DNA of 55,233 nt from Pseudanabaena sp. lw0831 (GCF_016584665.1 NZ_BBJB01000093.1:1-55233), one strand, 5' to 3'. Positions 25,661 to 34,324 are shown, counted from the first letter of the stretch. The notes: generated by a model not told the origin, from the sequence alone. A program made the numbers and translations.

Positions 25661-26734
25661 TTAAAGCTTCCAACTGCCACCATCGCACATCATAGGAATA
25701 GTAAAAGTAGTGAGCATTCCAGAATTAGGATCAAACTTTAGAACGATTTTGGATTCACCGCCACGAATAGCAACTTTATATAAACGTTGTTTAAGAAATT
25801 CTTTCTCAAGTAGTGCTACAAGAAGACCAGGAGATAAGGCAGACAAAGATAGGTATCTGTCCTCACCTAGCTTTGCTACGAAAGGTCTAAACTGGCTGTA
25901 ATCATCAGTTTGATTAGCTTCTTGACTGAGCTTAATGTGTGAATTTAGAATAGAGAAAAACTTATCTTCGCCCATTTCTGAAACAAACTTGTTTAAATCT
26001 TGTAGCTTTTGACCGTGGAGATAGCGCCGCATCTGATCTAGATTGTTCTGCTTGGCGGATTCAATGTAATCAAGATAAGCCTTTATCGGTGAAGTGGAAA
26101 GTGCTGCTTGACCTGTGAAAACATTAGTTAAAAATGAACGTTGTTGAATAGGAACTTTAAACGAGACTTTGTACTTAAAATTTTGGTTTAAGGTGGCTGA
26201 GCCACTTATTTCTCCAGTGATCTGTTGACCCTTGATTTGCAAAGAATTGCCAGACTCTAAACTATCAGTTAATGAGGATAAGCCGAAACCTGAAACGGGA
26301 GGATAGAGAAAAATCACACTATACGCGTCATTTCTTGGTGATTCGATGGTAAACCGCATTCCTCTAAGACTATTATCCAAGAGGCTATTTGGAAGAATCA
26401 CTCTATTCTCAAGAAGATTATGCAAAAGAGTGTCAGGAATCTCCCGTTCTGTAAGGAGCAGAGTAAATCCTTCTCGAAATGTTTTATCACTGGGAAGATA
26501 TAAGTTGTCTTGCCACTTTTTGTCTGTTGCGATCGCATAGGCATGATTTAAAGGAACTATTTTGTTATCTACTATTAGCTCCCCCTTAGCTGTGCCTTTA
26601 GCGAACTGGGTTGATTTGGCTTCCGCTTTGGGCAAGCCACAGGCAAATTGATTGGCTTGCACTTGAGAACAGTTGATCATTGCTAAAGATAAACTGATAG
26701 TCAAAGCAGTTGATAATTTGGAGACTATAGTCAT
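25661..26734 (-). CDS. Secreted protein of unknown function
   Basis: About 357 residues from ATG 26732-26734; the open frame extends to a TTG at 26788 but the ATG gives a proper signal peptide (TIVSKLSTALTISLSLAMIN, then CSQVQANQ). The mature part is mixed alpha/beta with internal similarity of two MGEDKFFS / LGEDRYLS segments, and ends PMMCDGGSWKL; Cys pairs are few. I do not recognise the family. Predicted location is periplasm or outside the cell. It precedes nothing obvious in an operon. Confidence 0.7.
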   Translation of the reverse strand: MTIVSKLSTALTISLSLAMINCSQVQANQFACGLPKAEAKSTQFAKGTAKGELIVDNKIVPLNHAYAIATDKKWQDNLYLPSDKTFREGFTLLLTEREIPDTLLHNLLENRVILPNSLLDNSLRGMRFTIESPRNDAYSVIFLYPPVSGFGLSSLTDSLESGNSLQIKGQQITGEISGSATLNQNFKYKVSFKVPIQQRSFLTNVFTGQAALSTSPIKAYLDYIESAKQNNLDQMRRYLHGQKLQDLNKFVSEMGEDKFFSILNSHIKLSQEANQTDDYSQFRPFVAKLGEDRYLSLSALSPGLLVALLEKEFLKQRLYKVAIRGGESKIVLKFDPNSGMLTTFTIPMMCDGGSWKL

Positions 26735-26811
26735 AAATAACAAACCCAGATCAAAAAATAGAGTTTTTTTAGAGTTACAGCTGTTCAAAATTGATTGCTA
26801 AGTCAACTTAA

Positions 26812-26840
26812 CTTTCTATTCGTAGTCTACGAATAGAAAG
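26812..26840. repeat. Perfect palindrome, 14-bp arms
   Basis: CTTTCTATTCGTAG, one-base loop, and its complement; upstream of the secreted-protein gene. Confidence 0.8.
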
Positions 26841-26860
26841 ACTTGGGATACTTGCTATAA

Positions 26861-26883
26861 AAGTGGGGGCAAAGCCCCCACTT
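26861..26883 (-). terminator. Hairpin downstream of putA
   Basis: AAGTGGGGGC-AAA-GCCCCCACTT, a 10-bp GC-rich stem six bases beyond the putA stop. Confidence 0.75.
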
Positions 26884-26889
26884 CTGAGT

Positions 26890-29800
26890 TTACTCAATTC
26901 CATCAAGAGGTGCAAAACCTTGACGTTGAGTATTTTCAGTAATAGACCTTGGCTCTAAGAACTGCAATAGATAATCTCGTCCGCCAGCTTTGGAGCCGAT
27001 ACCGCTTAGTTTAAAACCACCGAAGGGATGGCGATCTACTAATGCGCCCGTGATACCGCGATTGATGTAGAGATTACCCACTTCAAACTCACGATAGGCG
27101 CGTTCAATATGGGAAGGTGTGCGCGAATATAAGCCACCCGTGAGCGCGAAGTTTGTACCATTGGCGATCGCTAAAGCCTCATCAAAACTATTTGCCTTGA
27201 TTACCGCCAGTACGGGGCCAAAAATTTCCTCTTGAGCGATCGCACTTTCAGCATCAACATCACCAAAAATAGTAGGACTGACATAGAAGCCATGATTGGG
27301 AACTTCACCTTCATAGGCGAGTGTCGCGGTTTCCTTACCTTTGGCAATGTAGTTTTGGATGTTCTTTTGGGCGGCTCCATCGATGACAGCGCTGAGTTTG
27401 GTGTCAGGGAGATGTGCTTCACCGACCTTGAGAGAACGAGTGGCTTCCACTAGACGCTCCATGAAGTTGTCATAGACGGGAGCAAGGACGATCGCTCTCG
27501 AACAAGCGGAACATTTTTGACCAGCAAAGCCAAAACTGGAGTTCATTACACCAACAACGGCTTGATCGAGGTCGGCGCTTTCATCGACGATGATGCCATT
27601 TTTGCCACCCATTTCCGCGATAACGCGCTTCATGTGTTTTTGTTTAGGACGCAAAATGGAGGCTTCGGTGACGATTTGACAGCCGACTTGTTGGGAACCA
27701 GTGAAGGCAATTAGATGCACATCGGGATGTTTGACTAAGTGAGCGCCGACAGTGGAACCCTTAGCAGGAAGATAGGTGAATACGCCTGTGGGTAAGCCTG
27801 CGGCTTGAAGAACTTCCGCAATTTTTGCACCGATTACAGAGGACTGTTCGGCGGGTTTGAGAATCACGGTATTACCTGCGGCGATCGCAGCCACACTCAT
27901 ACCTAAGGCGATCGCAAAGGGAAAGTTCCAAGGCGAAATCACGACCACTACACCACGAGGTTGATAGATATAAGTATTATCTTCCCCAGGGATATTGCGT
28001 TGTTCGCCGCTTTCGAGACGTTCCATTTCTTTGGCATAGTAGCGACAGAAATCGATCGCTTCTGAAACTTCGCCATCACCTTCGCGGATGGGTTTAGCAA
28101 CTTCCCAACAAATCCACGCAATTAGTTCTTCGCGTTTCTCTTCCATAATGTCCGCAGCCTTACGCAGAAAATCTCCACGCTGTTTGGCGCTGAGTTTCTT
28201 CCATGACGCAAAGGCGGACTTTGCCGACTGCACGGCTTCATCGGCTTGCTCGATGCTGGCTAGCCCGATTTTGCCGACCACTTGTGAGGAGTTGGCAGGA
28301 TTGACCGATTCTACATAATTATCGGTTTGGACAGCTTGACCATTGATAATTGGTAAATAGGTCTTACCGAGTTGATTGTGAATATGCTGTAAGGCAGTTT
28401 GAGCAGCTTGCCGATCTCTATCGATGGCATAGTCGCGATCGCTAGAATTCACAAATCCATCAAAGATATTTTGAGCAGGTGCGCCATTATAATCCAAATC
28501 GCGATCGGTTTTAATCGGATTAGCAATCAACTTCTCAACAGAACTACCTTCCCCACTAATTCTTAAGAAAGAACTATTGGCGGTATTTTCTAACAAGCGA
28601 CGAATCAAATAGGACATCCCAGGGATGAGGTCGCCAAATGGACAATAAACCCGCACTCGGTAGCCCATATCGGCGATCGCTTTAGCAAACTTGTCACCCA
28701 TGCCATAGAGACATTGGGCTTCAAAGGCGCGACTGGGGATATTTAGGGTCTGGACGATCGCGATCGCTTTTGCCAAAGATCTGGCATTATGACTACCGAT
28801 CGCCGCATAGAGATATTGATGATTTTCCAGTAAAATCTGAATCAAGCGCTCGTAGTTGGCATCGGTGGAAACCTTGTCCGAGAATACGGGCAAAGCCCAA
28901 CCCTGTTGATAGGAACGAATGGTTTCACGATCCCAATATGCTCCTTTGACTAAGCGCACGGTGACGGGCTTACCACGTTGCTTTGCCCATTCGACTAGCT
29001 CTAATAAATCCTGTTCGCTATCGCGGAGATAGCCTTGGATGGTGATACCAACATCTGTGCGATCGCGAAATTCTGGTTCCGTTAAAACTTGCTTGAGAAT
29101 TTGCAATGTCAGCGATTTGAACTCATACTGCTCCATGTCAAAATGGATGCCGCAACCTAAAGCTTGCGCCTTACGCAATAGGACTCTAGCAGGTTCGCTG
29201 ACTTTCTCAGTAGTTTTAATGGGATCGAGGGGATCGAATTGGGAATAGAAAGCACTAAGCTTTACAGAAACCTGAACGCGCTTCAGTTCTTCACTATCAG
29301 CTTTGTCAATCTGATCTATCAAGCCCCAGTTCTTCGCCTTATTAGACAAATCCTCCATCATGCCGATGTAGCGATTGAGATAGCCCTCAGCTTCTACTTC
29401 ACTAATCACGGCTTCGCCGAGTAAATCCATCGTAAAGCCAAAGCGATCGCGCCTTAGTTTCTCAATCGATTTGGTTGCGTCGCCCAAATTTTCACCGCAA
29501 ATATAGCGTTTTGCCAGAGTTCCCACGGCAGTCGAGAGGGTGGTTGCGGCAGCGATCGCCGTAATCGAGTTGGGATTGTCGGTACTGAAATTTAGCAAAG
29601 TGCGTAGGGCGGGAACTTCTACGGCATCACTGGCGAGATATTCTTGCATATGCCTTGCAATCTCGGCTTTGCTCTGCAATGCTGGCAAGCAGTCAATCAA
29701 TCTAAATAATTGCACCCGCAAGCCTTCATTTTCCATCGTCCAAGCCATGAGCTTGTCATCGAGGCGCAATTCATCTTTTAGTTGCGATAGTTTTGACCAA

Positions 29801-29922
29801 AGTGAACTTTTTTCAGTTCCACTCAAAATCTTCTTGGCTATCTCCTGCGTTTTCGCTTCATATTTAGAGATATCTAGAGAACTTTCAAACTTGCTATTTG
29901 CTTGCTGCGTTTGGCTAACCAC
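26890..29922 (-). CDS. putA: Bifunctional proline dehydrogenase / delta-1-pyrroline-5-carboxylate dehydrogenase
   Basis: 1010 residues. Converts proline to glutamate. Residues about 90-480 are the FAD proline dehydrogenase barrel (VKLSAFYSQFDPLDP, VRLVKGAYWDRETI, YCPFGDLIPGMSYLIRRL). Residues about 520-990 are the NAD aldehyde dehydrogenase (SPWNFPFAIALG, FTGSQQVG, catalytic Glu in EMGGKNG, catalytic Cys near 805 in GFAGQKCSACSR, EEIFGPVL). There is no N-terminal ribbon-helix-helix DNA-binding domain, so it is not self-regulating as in E. coli. The start is GTG at 29920-29922; an upstream ATG is followed at once by a stop. Single gene. Confidence 0.95.
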   Translation of the reverse strand: MVSQTQQANSKFESSLDISKYEAKTQEIAKKILSGTEKSSLWSKLSQLKDELRLDDKLMAWTMENEGLRVQLFRLIDCLPALQSKAEIARHMQEYLASDAVEVPALRTLLNFSTDNPNSITAIAAATTLSTAVGTLAKRYICGENLGDATKSIEKLRRDRFGFTMDLLGEAVISEVEAEGYLNRYIGMMEDLSNKAKNWGLIDQIDKADSEELKRVQVSVKLSAFYSQFDPLDPIKTTEKVSEPARVLLRKAQALGCGIHFDMEQYEFKSLTLQILKQVLTEPEFRDRTDVGITIQGYLRDSEQDLLELVEWAKQRGKPVTVRLVKGAYWDRETIRSYQQGWALPVFSDKVSTDANYERLIQILLENHQYLYAAIGSHNARSLAKAIAIVQTLNIPSRAFEAQCLYGMGDKFAKAIADMGYRVRVYCPFGDLIPGMSYLIRRLLENTANSSFLRISGEGSSVEKLIANPIKTDRDLDYNGAPAQNIFDGFVNSSDRDYAIDRDRQAAQTALQHIHNQLGKTYLPIINGQAVQTDNYVESVNPANSSQVVGKIGLASIEQADEAVQSAKSAFASWKKLSAKQRGDFLRKAADIMEEKREELIAWICWEVAKPIREGDGEVSEAIDFCRYYAKEMERLESGEQRNIPGEDNTYIYQPRGVVVVISPWNFPFAIALGMSVAAIAAGNTVILKPAEQSSVIGAKIAEVLQAAGLPTGVFTYLPAKGSTVGAHLVKHPDVHLIAFTGSQQVGCQIVTEASILRPKQKHMKRVIAEMGGKNGIIVDESADLDQAVVGVMNSSFGFAGQKCSACSRAIVLAPVYDNFMERLVEATRSLKVGEAHLPDTKLSAVIDGAAQKNIQNYIAKGKETATLAYEGEVPNHGFYVSPTIFGDVDAESAIAQEEIFGPVLAVIKANSFDEALAIANGTNFALTGGLYSRTPSHIERAYREFEVGNLYINRGITGALVDRHPFGGFKLSGIGSKAGGRDYLLQFLEPRSITENTQRQGFAPLDGIE

Positions 29923-30028
29923 GACTTTAACTCATAATCCTTTCCATCATTTAGTATAGCTAGTAACCATCCTCTACTTATTTGCAGCTTTTTGAATTGT
30001 ATACAAGTCATGACAAAAAATGCCCTGC

Positions 30029-30130
30029 ACTCAAGTGCGGGCTAAAAGCTCAAACCCGTTGAAACGGGTTACGGAGAAGTATTCTTTAGTCTGCTTTAGC
30101 AGACTTTAGCTTTTAGCCAAGAACTTGAGT
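30029..30130. repeat. Cloverleaf-type nested repeat
   Basis: Outer arms ACTCAAG/CTTGAGT and GGCTAAAAGCT/AGCTTTTAGCC enclose two side hairpins, AACCCGTTGAAACGGGTT (30053-30070) and AGTCTGCTTTAGCAGACT (30088-30105). No ORF. This is the main content of the 290-bp gap between putA and the PIN gene. Confidence 0.75.
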
Positions 30131-30215
30131 TCTTGTTTTATTTTGCGTAAGCCCTGAAATAATTACGATCGCTTCAAATTAGTGGCTCTAATTAATTTTA
30201 CTGACGAGGCGATCG

Positions 30216-30611
30216 CTACCAAATTGTTTCTACATGCGGATAATTCAAAATCTTGGCATCACAGGTCACGAGTGGAATTTGATATCGTCTAGAGATCGCT
30301 ACCAAGATTCTATCGGCTGGGTCTTTGTGAAATGGTTCTGGCAAAAGACTGCTGGCTATCGCATCGAGCGGATCTAAAGGCTCAATGATGATACCTGAAT
30401 GGCTTTTGGCTAATTGATACCATTCATCGATAGGGAGGGGAATGTCTAATTTTCCAAGACTAGCTTTAACGGAAACTTCCCATACAGAAATAGCTGAAAC
30501 TAATAAGCCATCACGATCTTCTTCGGTAGAAATTGCTACTCGTGCTTTTTCTGATAGTTGGCTGGGATTGTGCAGTAACCATAGCCAAACATGCGTATCG
30601 AGTAAAATCAT
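30216..30611 (-). CDS. PIN-domain toxin (VapC-type)
   Basis: 131 residues of a PIN-domain ribonuclease: acidic residues Asp5 (MILLDTHVWLWLL), Glu45 (ISVWEVSVKA), Asp97 and Asp100 (HKDPADRILVA) and a terminal TCDAKILNY. It would cleave RNA unless held by its antitoxin. Overlaps the upstream antitoxin by four bases. The DTHVWLW subgroup pairs with Phd/YefM-type antitoxins. Confidence 0.9.
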   Translation of the reverse strand: MILLDTHVWLWLLHNPSQLSEKARVAISTEEDRDGLLVSAISVWEVSVKASLGKLDIPLPIDEWYQLAKSHSGIIIEPLDPLDAIASSLLPEPFHKDPADRILVAISRRYQIPLVTCDAKILNYPHVETIW

Positions 30612-30838
30612 TCGCTTAGTGCTTCCCAGAGGTCGGACATTGGTTCGTCAAAGTCAGCAGAAATTGTAATTGGCATTCCTCGAAGCGGGTAATGTTTAAT
30701 CCGAGGGGTAGCATAGGGAACGATTCTGGCTAGGGGGATTCCATTGCGAGTGATCACAATTTCAGATTGGTTGATTGAAACTTCGTTAACAATTGCAGCA
30801 AGGGAAGGGTTAACTTCTTGGACGTTCAGATATTTCAT
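30608..30838 (-). CDS. Phd/YefM-type antitoxin
   Basis: 76 residues: MKYLNVQEVNPSLAAIVNEV, then EIVITRNGIPLARIVPY, the typical Phd/YefM DNA-binding fold, and a C-terminal toxin-binding tail (DFDEPMSDLWEAL). First gene of the pair with the PIN toxin; expected to neutralise it and repress the operon. ATG at 30836-30838. Confidence 0.88.
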   Translation of the reverse strand: MKYLNVQEVNPSLAAIVNEVSINQSEIVITRNGIPLARIVPYATPRIKHYPLRGMPITISADFDEPMSDLWEALSE

Positions 30839-30994
30839 ACCTGTTTTGGGGTGAACCCGATTGGGTAGATTTGCTAGGTTGAGGTTTAGTTTAATTTTAG
30901 CTTGTCTCTAGTGTTTGATGTTGATGTGATCGCAGGTAATTTCAACCCAGTTATTAAGTAGCTAGGCATAAGAAAACTTAAAACGCACAGGTTA

Positions 30995-31059
30995 AGATCC
31001 CCTACTTTTTTTGTGAATTTGCAAATGGACTTTGCTTGCTTAGAAAAAGTTGGGGATCT
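30995..31059. repeat. Inverted repeat with AGATCCCC ends
   Basis: 16-base arms (30995-31010, 31044-31059) differ at one position. A third copy of one arm, AAAAAAAGTCGGGGATCT, occurs at 35154-35171 inside the truncated xisI. The rest of the gap 30839-31177 holds no gene; 31120-31177 is the leader of the next operon. Confidence 0.7.
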
Positions 31060-31177
31060 GTGCATTTACAGGTTTCTCTTGCTGACCTACTAAACTACTA
31101 GCAAATTCTGAAAGTATCACCCTTTATGTGATTTCAGTTTATAGTTGTTTTTAGAAATTATTCTTGGAGTCTGAACG

Positions 31178-31567
31178 GTGAGCGAGTCCTTGGTCGAAAT
31201 TACTTTTGCGTTAGACAATCCTGATGACTATGAAAGGCAGGAGTTTGCGAAGAAATTGCTGAAACAGCTAAGGGAGCAGGGTGATGCTGAGTCTGTGGAG
31301 CGCACTGAAGATCTAAGCTCTGAGGCGGGTAGCAAGGGTGGACTAGATAAGTTAGTTGGGGTGTTGACGGCTGAGGTGAAGCTAGACAAAGTTGTTAGCT
31401 TTTTGGGCTTTGTCGGTAGCAAGTTTGCGGAAAAGCCGATGAAGATCTATGTGAAGGATGGCGATCGCGAAGTAACCATCGACAAAGCCCAAAAAGCTAC
31501 CTTGATTGGTGAGCAAATTGCGAAGGGGCTATTGGACACGATGAAAAAGGCTGTAGTCAATGGCTAA
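31178..31567 (+). CDS. EACC1-like small protein of a caspase conflict system
   Basis: 129 residues from GTG 31178, preceded by TTGGAG. Layout: an N-terminal beta strand and helix (LVEITFALDNPDDYERQEFA, KLLKQLREQ), a middle hydrophobic segment (KVVSFLGFVGSKFAEK) and a C-terminal strand-strand-helix (MKIYVKDGDREVTIDKA). This matches the plan of effector-associated constant component 1 (EACC1) proteins, which accompany caspase-like and other effectors in conflict systems; the match is from memory of the family and needs a profile search. It overlaps the caspase gene by eight bases, so the two are coupled. Confidence 0.62.
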   Translation: MSESLVEITFALDNPDDYERQEFAKKLLKQLREQGDAESVERTEDLSSEAGSKGGLDKLVGVLTAEVKLDKVVSFLGFVGSKFAEKPMKIYVKDGDREVTIDKAQKATLIGEQIAKGLLDTMKKAVVNG

Positions 31568-33881
31568 GAAGGCTCTACTGATTGGGGTAAGTCAGTACGA
31601 GGCAGGTTTGCCATCACTTGCGGCTGCGCCGAAGGATGTGGCGGCGATGCAGGGCGTGTTGAAAAGTCCTGAGCTTGGGGCTTTTGATGAGGTCGAGACG
31701 CTGATCGATCCTGATTTAGAAAAAATGCAAACAGCGATCGATCTCTTATTTCAAAGCTGTCAAAAGGGTGATTTGGGTTTGCTTTATTTTTCGGGGCATG
31801 GGATTACCGATGATAGCGATCGCCTATATCTAGCAACGCGCCGCACGAGCAAGGACACGTTTCGGTCTACGGCGGTATCGGCGAGTTTTATTCAGGGGAT
31901 CATGCGCGATCATCGCTATGAGAGGCAGCATGTTTTGATTTTGGACTGTTGCTATAGTGGGGCGTTTGCAGAGGGTTGGCAAGCAAAAGGTGCGGATGTG
32001 AAGCTAAAAAAACAGCTTGAGGTGGAGGGGAGTGTGGTGTTGACTTCTTCAACTGCGACGCAAAAGTCCTATGAGGATAAGGAGGGGGAACTGTCGCTCT
32101 ATACGAATTACATCGTGCAGGGGATCGAGTCGGGGGCGGCGGAATCTGATGGGGATGGGATGATCTCGGCGGATGAGTTGCATGAGTATGCTAAGCGTCA
32201 TGTGCAGTCGGCTAAGCCTGCGATGAAGCCAGAGATTTATGGGATTAGGCAGGGGATTAAGATTCGTCTTGCTAAGGCAAGGGTTGACACAAAGTTAGAG
32301 TATCGCCGTTTGGTGGAGAGATATGCTGAGAATGGCGAGATTTCTTTTGTGGGTCAAGATATTTTGGAGGTTAAGCGTGAGAGGTGGGGATTGTCAGATG
32401 AGGTGGCTATTGCGATCGAGAATGAGGTTTTAGAACCAGTTCGTAAGCGCTTGAAAAATTTAGAACGGTATGAAAAATCTTTGGAGAGAGCTTGTAAACA
32501 GATGTTTCCTCTGACGGAGAAGATCCTCGGTCAGTTTAAAGATTTGCAGGAAGTTTTGGGTTTAAGAGATGAAGATGTTCTGGCTATTCAAGATCGAGTG
32601 CTTACGCCTTACGAACAGCAAGAACTCGAAGCAGACAATCTGAGACAGAGGCAACAAAGACAAGCAGAGATACGAAAACAGCAAGAGCTAGATTTAGAAC
32701 GACAAAGACAAGCAGAATTAGAGCAACAAAGACTTCGGGATGCTGAGCAAGAAAAGCTCAAGGCTGAAGCTAAACGTCAATCTGCGCGTGAAGCAGAGCA
32801 ACAAAGACAAGAACGACAAATGCTTGTGGATTTCGAGGAACAAAGACTTCGGGATGCTGAGCAAGAAAGGCTAAAAGCTGAAGTCAAACGTCAATTGGAA
32901 CATGAAGCAGAGCAACGAAGACAAGAACAACAAAATTTACAATCAAAGATAGAAAATCCCAATTCGCTTGAACAGCCTAAATTACCTTTTCGTTTATCCA
33001 GACGTAACTTTATGCTGGTTGCAGGCTTTTCTGGAGTGAGTGTAGTGACTTTTGCTGCTATTCGGGGTAGTCAAACACCTACAAATAATTCCACAAATAA
33101 TTCTACACCAATAACAGTTAATACAAGTCAACCTAAGCCTTTTACAGTTGAGACTGGGAAGCCATTTAAAATTGAATTTGAAAACGGAGTAAATCTGGAT
33201 ATGGTTTATATCCCTAGTGGCAAATTTACGATGGGTTCACCCCCTGAAGAGAAAGGATTTGAAGATGAGCGTCCGCAGATTAAAGATGTCAATATTTCGG
33301 ATTTTTACATGGGGAAGTACGAAGTCACACAAGCCCAGTGGCAAGCAATTATGGGGAATAATCCTGCTAAATTCAAAAACAACTTACAAAATCCTGTGGA
33401 ATCAGTATCTTGGGATGATGCTCAAGAGTTTTGTAAAAAGCTATCGCAGAAAACGGGAAAGGAGTTTAGATTGCCTAGCGAAGCAGAATGGGAATATGCC
33501 TGTCGCGCAGGAACTACTACCGCTTATTCCTTTGGTGATAATGCTTCATTGTTAGGCGAGTATGCTTGGTATGGTGAAAATTCGGGATCGAAGACTCATC
33601 CTGTCGGACAGAAGAAACCTAATCCTTGGGGCTTGTATGATATGTACGGCAATGTCTGGGAATGGTGTCAGGACAGTTACGAAAAATATGGCGGTGAAAG
33701 CGACCTGATTCGGAAAACTGGTAAAGCTATCACAAAAGAGAATGATAATCGTTCTCGCCTGCTGCGTGGTGGTTCGTGGTACAACGATGCTGGGAATTGT
33801 CGTTCTGCGTATCGTGTCTACAACAATGCGCGTGCTCGGTACTTCCTCAACGGTTTTCGGGTTGTGTGCGTTTTGCGGTGA
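31560..33881 (+). CDS. Caspase-like peptidase / coiled coil / TM / FGE-sulfatase fusion, probable DGR target
   Basis: 773 residues. Peptidase C14 domain about 1-235 with catalytic His80 (YFSGHGITDD) and Cys131 (LILDCCYSGAF). Then two helical acidic repeats (about 240-360; RLVERYAENGEISFVGQDIL and YEKSLERACKQMFPLTEKIL), a long Q/R/E coiled coil (about 360-475), one hydrophobic segment near 483-503 and a Thr/Asn-rich linker. Residues about 540-773 are a formylglycine-generating-enzyme (SUMF1) domain with C-type-lectin-like fold (VYIPSGKFTMGS, EYACRAGTTTAY, GNVWEWCQDSY, RGGSWYNDAGNCRSAYR). FGE domains used as sensors are common DGR targets, and the last 43 codons have DGR variable-repeat composition. 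Probably a membrane-anchored sensor that activates a protease. Confidence 0.9.
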   Translation: MAKKALLIGVSQYEAGLPSLAAAPKDVAAMQGVLKSPELGAFDEVETLIDPDLEKMQTAIDLLFQSCQKGDLGLLYFSGHGITDDSDRLYLATRRTSKDTFRSTAVSASFIQGIMRDHRYERQHVLILDCCYSGAFAEGWQAKGADVKLKKQLEVEGSVVLTSSTATQKSYEDKEGELSLYTNYIVQGIESGAAESDGDGMISADELHEYAKRHVQSAKPAMKPEIYGIRQGIKIRLAKARVDTKLEYRRLVERYAENGEISFVGQDILEVKRERWGLSDEVAIAIENEVLEPVRKRLKNLERYEKSLERACKQMFPLTEKILGQFKDLQEVLGLRDEDVLAIQDRVLTPYEQQELEADNLRQRQQRQAEIRKQQELDLERQRQAELEQQRLRDAEQEKLKAEAKRQSAREAEQQRQERQMLVDFEEQRLRDAEQERLKAEVKRQLEHEAEQRRQEQQNLQSKIENPNSLEQPKLPFRLSRRNFMLVAGFSGVSVVTFAAIRGSQTPTNNSTNNSTPITVNTSQPKPFTVETGKPFKIEFENGVNLDMVYIPSGKFTMGSPPEEKGFEDERPQIKDVNISDFYMGKYEVTQAQWQAIMGNNPAKFKNNLQNPVESVSWDDAQEFCKKLSQKTGKEFRLPSEAEWEYACRAGTTTAYSFGDNASLLGEYAWYGENSGSKTHPVGQKKPNPWGLYDMYGNVWEWCQDSYEKYGGESDLIRKTGKAITKENDNRSRLLRGGSWYNDAGNCRSAYRVYNNARARYFLNGFRVVCVLR
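33750..33880 (+). repeat. Putative DGR variable repeat (VR)
   Basis: In these 131 bases only 15 are A. Bases 33750-33780 and 33851-33880 contain no A at all. All As fall in codons TAC, AAC, GAT, AAT or TAT, and intervening variable codons (GTC, TTC, CTC, GCT, CGT) are each reachable from AAC or AAT by changing only A. The invariant words GGTGGTTCGTGG, TGTCGTTCTGCG and GGTTTTCGGGTTGTG encode the conserved RGGSW, CRSA and GFRVV of FGE-type DGR targets. No template repeat or reverse transcriptase is seen in the window. Confidence 0.72.
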
Positions 33882-33955
33882 GGCCTCCCTTCTCTGTTCT
33901 TTTGCCTCAGCCCTTTGCCCTTCTTCTCTTTCTTAGCCCTTCTTTATCCCCCCAT

Positions 33956-33980
33956 TCGCCGTCAGGCGATCAATTTTTTT
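33956..33980 (+). terminator. Rho-independent terminator after the caspase-FGE gene
   Basis: TCGCC-GTCA-GGCGA stem followed by CAATTTTTTT. Between it and the stop codon is an almost pure pyrimidine tract (33882-33955). Bases 33981-34324 contain no gene I can support; a minus-strand open frame at 34066-34257 has no family resemblance. Confidence 0.7.
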
Positions 33981-34324
33981 GGGATGCTTGAAGAAGCAAT
34001 ATTGGCAAGAAAAAATTTAGGGGTTTTGCATTTGCGTCACAATCTCCAAACTCCCCACCTCAATCTCAATTCGCAAATACAAAACCCTCTTCGCTTTCAC
34101 CGATAAATTGTCCCTGCGTTGTGAGATTGAGGGTAAAGCATTCCCTAATCGAGAGGATCTGAGAACTTATAAATTTCTGCGGAAATGCTTGACCCCTAAA
34201 TTTTGGAATCATGAAAATCCAGCATGATATAACAACTCTCGCGATAGAATTGAACAACTAGGAAGCTAAGAAAAAAGAAAAAGTTTAAAATAGTGATTAA
34301 CCTAAAAAATTAGGAGATTAACTC

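Noticed and set aside
26890-29922. putA as self-regulating repressor
   Set aside because: The N-terminal ribbon-helix-helix domain is absent; only the two enzyme domains are present.
29540-29959. Plus-strand open frame of 139 codons
   Set aside because: Antisense to putA, no ribosome binding site and no recognisable motif.
34066-34257. Minus-strand frame ending TTQGQFIGESEEGFVFAN
   Set aside because: Sequence looks protein-like at its end but has no start context or known family; could be debris, not claimed.
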